The translations under genes and the position numbers were made by a program. The notes beneath the pieces are model-generated. The model searched no databases, had not been told where the DNA came from, and saw only the letters and a program-made list of their open reading frames with translations. A stretch of DNA of 43,904 nucleotides from Chloroflexi bacterium SZAS-1 (lineage in GTDB: Bacteria; Chloroflexota; Chloroflexia; Chloroflexales; Roseiflexaceae). The DNA lies in NCBI GenBank assembly GCA_018266315.1, contig JAFEAS010000098.1:1-43904 (forward strand), given 5' to 3'. Shown piece after piece: positions 41,990 through 43,904 of this stretch; within the stretch, counting starts at the first letter, position 1; every line of letters begins with the position of its first letter.

Positions 41990-42733
41990 AGCGAGTGTGG
42001 GCGCTACATCTTTACCATGCTGCCATTGCTGTAAATAGGGGTATGGCGCGATTTCGCCCCGGCGCATGGCCCAATCATCGGGAGTAGTTGGGTGCGAAAT
42101 ACCAAAGTGAAGATGTGGCGCGGTATTGGCGGCATCGCCGCTTTTGCCGGTGCGCCCCAGCAGCTGACCGACGACGACGCGAGTTCCAACCTGAATGTCT
42201 TCGGCCACAGCCGAAAGGTGTGAGCCATAGTAGCGTACTCCATCATCGCCGATGATCGCCACCGCAAGCCCGCCGCGCGTTGCACCGTCGTTCACTGTCG
42301 CCACCCAATGATCTTCGCGGCTGACGAAATCGACGACGCCGCTGGTAACTGCAACAAATTCACTTCCTACCGGGCAAAAAATATCGGTGGCAGGGTAATC
42401 GTGGTGGTACCGACCATAACGGATAGCCCCACGACTGCGCACCGGGAAGGTGTAACGGCGCTCGGCGGCAACCGTTGGGGTATTGACCACTTGAGTAGGG
42501 ATTACGATGGTGGCGCGCGGCAATGATGAAGGGCTAGGCAGTGGTGAAGGATTTGGTACAGCGGTGCTAGGAGGTTTTGGAGTAGCTGTTGCTAGGTGGG
42601 TAGGGGTAGGCTGTGCGGTAGAGCTTACTGTAAGCGATGGCGTGGGCAATGGTGCAGTAGAACGGCCAGCACAGCTCACCAGCACATAAACAAACACTCC
42701 AGCAACAATCGAGCGGAACAGCTGATATTTCAT
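41984..42733 (-). CDS. M23 (LytM-type) peptidase domain lipoprotein
   Basis: This 249-aa exported protein has signal MKYQLFRSIVAGVFVYVL and lipobox LVSC (Cys21), then a P/T/S-rich linker to about residue 90. The C-terminal LytM-like zinc domain has HHDYPATDIF (His111 and Asp117 as ligands) and HLHFG (His207 and His209), with YGSHL between; all key residues are present. It probably cleaves peptidoglycan cross-links outside the membrane. ATG 42733 starts at the signal peptide, and the -10 box lies 7 bp upstream, so the mRNA may be leaderless. Confidence 0.87.
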   Translation of the reverse strand: MKYQLFRSIVAGVFVYVLVSCAGRSTAPLPTPSLTVSSTAQPTPTHLATATPKPPSTAVPNPSPLPSPSSLPRATIVIPTQVVNTPTVAAERRYTFPVRSRGAIRYGRYHHDYPATDIFCPVGSEFVAVTSGVVDFVSREDHWVATVNDGATRGGLAVAIIGDDGVRYYGSHLSAVAEDIQVGTRVVVGQLLGRTGKSGDAANTAPHLHFGISHPTTPDDWAMRRGEIAPYPYLQQWQHGKDVAPTLAS

Positions 42734-42740
42734 GCCTGAT

Positions 42741-42746
42741 ATTATA
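42741..42746 (-). promoter_or_regulatory. Extended -10 promoter, probably leaderless, for the M23 lipoprotein gene
   Basis: TGT-TATAAT on the minus strand ends 7 bp before the ATG at 42733. No Shine-Dalgarno sequence fits between them. Confidence 0.55.
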
Positions 42747-42830
42747 ACATCGGCGGCTAAGCGCTCTGGCTTGCCGCCGATGTTGTATCGCAACTGTACG
42801 CGTTATTTCACGTCTGTGTAGGCCAGGCAA

Positions 42831-43679
42831 CTACACTTGCCGAATTGCGTAGCCACGCAGCCGCAGCGCATACTCAATACCAGCCTGCAAATTCGAACGG
42901 GTGACGATATTGCGCAGTTCGACGCCGAGCTGGACGATTGTTTGGGCAATTTCAGCACCAATGCCTACTAGCACCACCTGCGCACCAAGCAAGTTTACCG
43001 CCCGCGCCATCTGAATGAGGTAGTTTGCTACGCCAGTATCAACTACGGGTACGCCGGTAATATCAAGGATAAGGACATCGGCGCGGCTAACCACAATCTG
43101 CTCAAGGGCGGCTTCCATAATCTGGGTTGCTCGGCGTGAATCGACAGCACCAGTGAGTGGCAACACGAGCACGCCTTCATAAATCGGCACGATCGGTGTC
43201 GAAAGCTCCTGAATGAGCTGCCCCTGGTAGGCCAGCGCATAGTCGCGCTCGGCCAACATCTGCTGAGCCTCGCGCATCACGTCGCTGTAGGCACCGATGA
43301 TCGCTTTGCGCTGTTCATGCAGCACCTGCTCGATCTTCCGCTCAAGCTGTATATCCAGTGGTAACTTGGATTGATCTAGCAAGTCGAGGACGGCGGTGCG
43401 CATAGCGTCGGTCACATACATCGTCTCACGTACATCGATCTGGTTGGCAGCCCGCCGCGCGCTGGTTGATTTGGCGAGCTCGACCACTGGTGTCGGGTCA
43501 TCGTTTTCGAGGAAGCCCTGCAAAACTTGTGTCGTCCGGTCAAGAACCTCGCGCAACGCAGTTTCGCTTATCTGCTGGTACGAGGCTCCGCCATGTGTAT
43601 GCACATCCACAGTTAGGCTGTCGACGAATTGCTTGTGATTAGCGCGCCAATACTCAAGAATTTGCTGTGTTGGGGTCAT
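42831..43679 (-). CDS. RsbR-like STAS domain regulator
   Basis: This 282-aa protein has a helical N-terminal sensor-like domain (about 1-140). A short coiled region follows, then a C-terminal STAS domain (about 161-275) with PIVPIYEGVLVLPLTGAVDS, DVLILDITGVPVVDTGVANY and QVVLVGIGAEIAQTIVQLG. Thr215 in VVDTGVAN is at the position phosphorylated in RsbR/RsbS stressosome proteins. No kinase RsbT or RsbS neighbour is present. ATG 43679 follows a weak ribosome-binding site. It probably senses stress through partner binding. Confidence 0.82.
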   Translation of the reverse strand: MTPTQQILEYWRANHKQFVDSLTVDVHTHGGASYQQISETALREVLDRTTQVLQGFLENDDPTPVVELAKSTSARRAANQIDVRETMYVTDAMRTAVLDLLDQSKLPLDIQLERKIEQVLHEQRKAIIGAYSDVMREAQQMLAERDYALAYQGQLIQELSTPIVPIYEGVLVLPLTGAVDSRRATQIMEAALEQIVVSRADVLILDITGVPVVDTGVANYLIQMARAVNLLGAQVVLVGIGAEIAQTIVQLGVELRNIVTRSNLQAGIEYALRLRGYAIRQV

Positions 43680-43904
43680 AGTCTAACCCTTTTTTTGTAT
43701 GTAGCTTTGCAGGAATAAAGAAATTCAACCGTGCGCACACTCTCTTGGTATTGTAGCTCAATGCCATAGCAGGGACAGGATCGATATTATTACAATCAAC
43801 AAACATTTGGCAAGGGTACACAGAATCGCCCATACTCTCTGATACCGTATCGCTTGCATCTATAGAAACAAGGGTACTCTTGGATTAGTCAACATCTCTT
43901 CTGT
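43680..43904. other. AT-rich region upstream of the STAS gene; no gene seen
   Basis: No ORF with coding character is visible. ATTGTA at 43750-43755 is a TACAAT -10 candidate on the minus strand for the STAS gene, with no convincing -35. The window ends at 43904. Confidence 0.5.

Overview
The window looks like chromosomal DNA from a free-living bacterium of moderately high G+C, most likely a member of Chloroflexota (class Chloroflexia). That placement is an inference from gene content and style: many P/T-rich lipoproteins, a his cluster with an extra coiled-coil gene, tandem-repeat surface-polysaccharide-type proteins and a bacterial dynamin. No marker gene here fixes the genus. Almost all of the window is intact housekeeping or metabolic coding sequence in short operons. 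There is no prophage, CRISPR array, rRNA operon or complete insertion sequence.

Layout. 1-56: 5' end of selB (minus strand), recognised from its start and G1 motif. 88-220: palindromic mobile element. 368-5599: lipoprotein, lipid kinase, TolB-like lipoprotein, deacetylase-fold enzyme and an RsmC-like methyltransferase. 5626-9768: hisH-hisA-(coiled-coil)-hisF followed by moaD-moaE. 9819-11001 (minus): cvpA, rsfS and a small membrane protein. 11181-16160 (minus): phosphodiesterase, MFS transporter, decayed isomerase remnant, glycosyltransferase and a protein with an internal duplication. 16222-19129: GIY-YIG/DUF123 protein, purD-purN and a small helical protein. 19272-24498: glcE-like and glcD-like oxidase genes flanking an amino-sugar kinase/murQ pair. 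24595-25720: nucleotidyltransferase-like gene and Dabb gene. 25892-26209: two adjacent mobile elements. 26320-29224: UbiA prenyltransferase, selA and a zinc-ribbon protein. 29327-33895: PfkB sugar kinase, PAP2 phosphatase, SAM hydrolase-like protein and dynamin. 34157-35220: mobile element, small ORF, hypothetical gene and tRNA-Thr(UGU). 35439-38604 (minus): FHA protein, EVE protein and pruA. 39236-43679: lipoprotein, membrane-protein pair, nadD, M23 lipoprotein and an RsbR-like STAS protein.

The most interesting signal is a family of non-coding palindromic elements (about 132 bp, one of 181 bp). They have terminal inverted repeats beginning TAGGACTTTCGC, a shared internal core containing GCCTGCGGCAGC, and a central hairpin with an 18-bp stem. 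The stem sequence differs between copies while pairing is kept. Three copies are flanked by perfect 5-bp target duplications (GCTGT, AAGGT, AAATT), and a longer divergent member shares the AAGGT duplication with its neighbour. They behave like MITEs with a covarying core hairpin, and no transposase is present in the window.

Other points: promoters across the window repeatedly use an extended -10 (TGN-TATAAT type), sometimes only 7-9 bp before the start codon, which implies leaderless mRNAs. MoaD carries a tail after its Gly-Gly. SelB and SelA together predict selenocysteine use by this organism.
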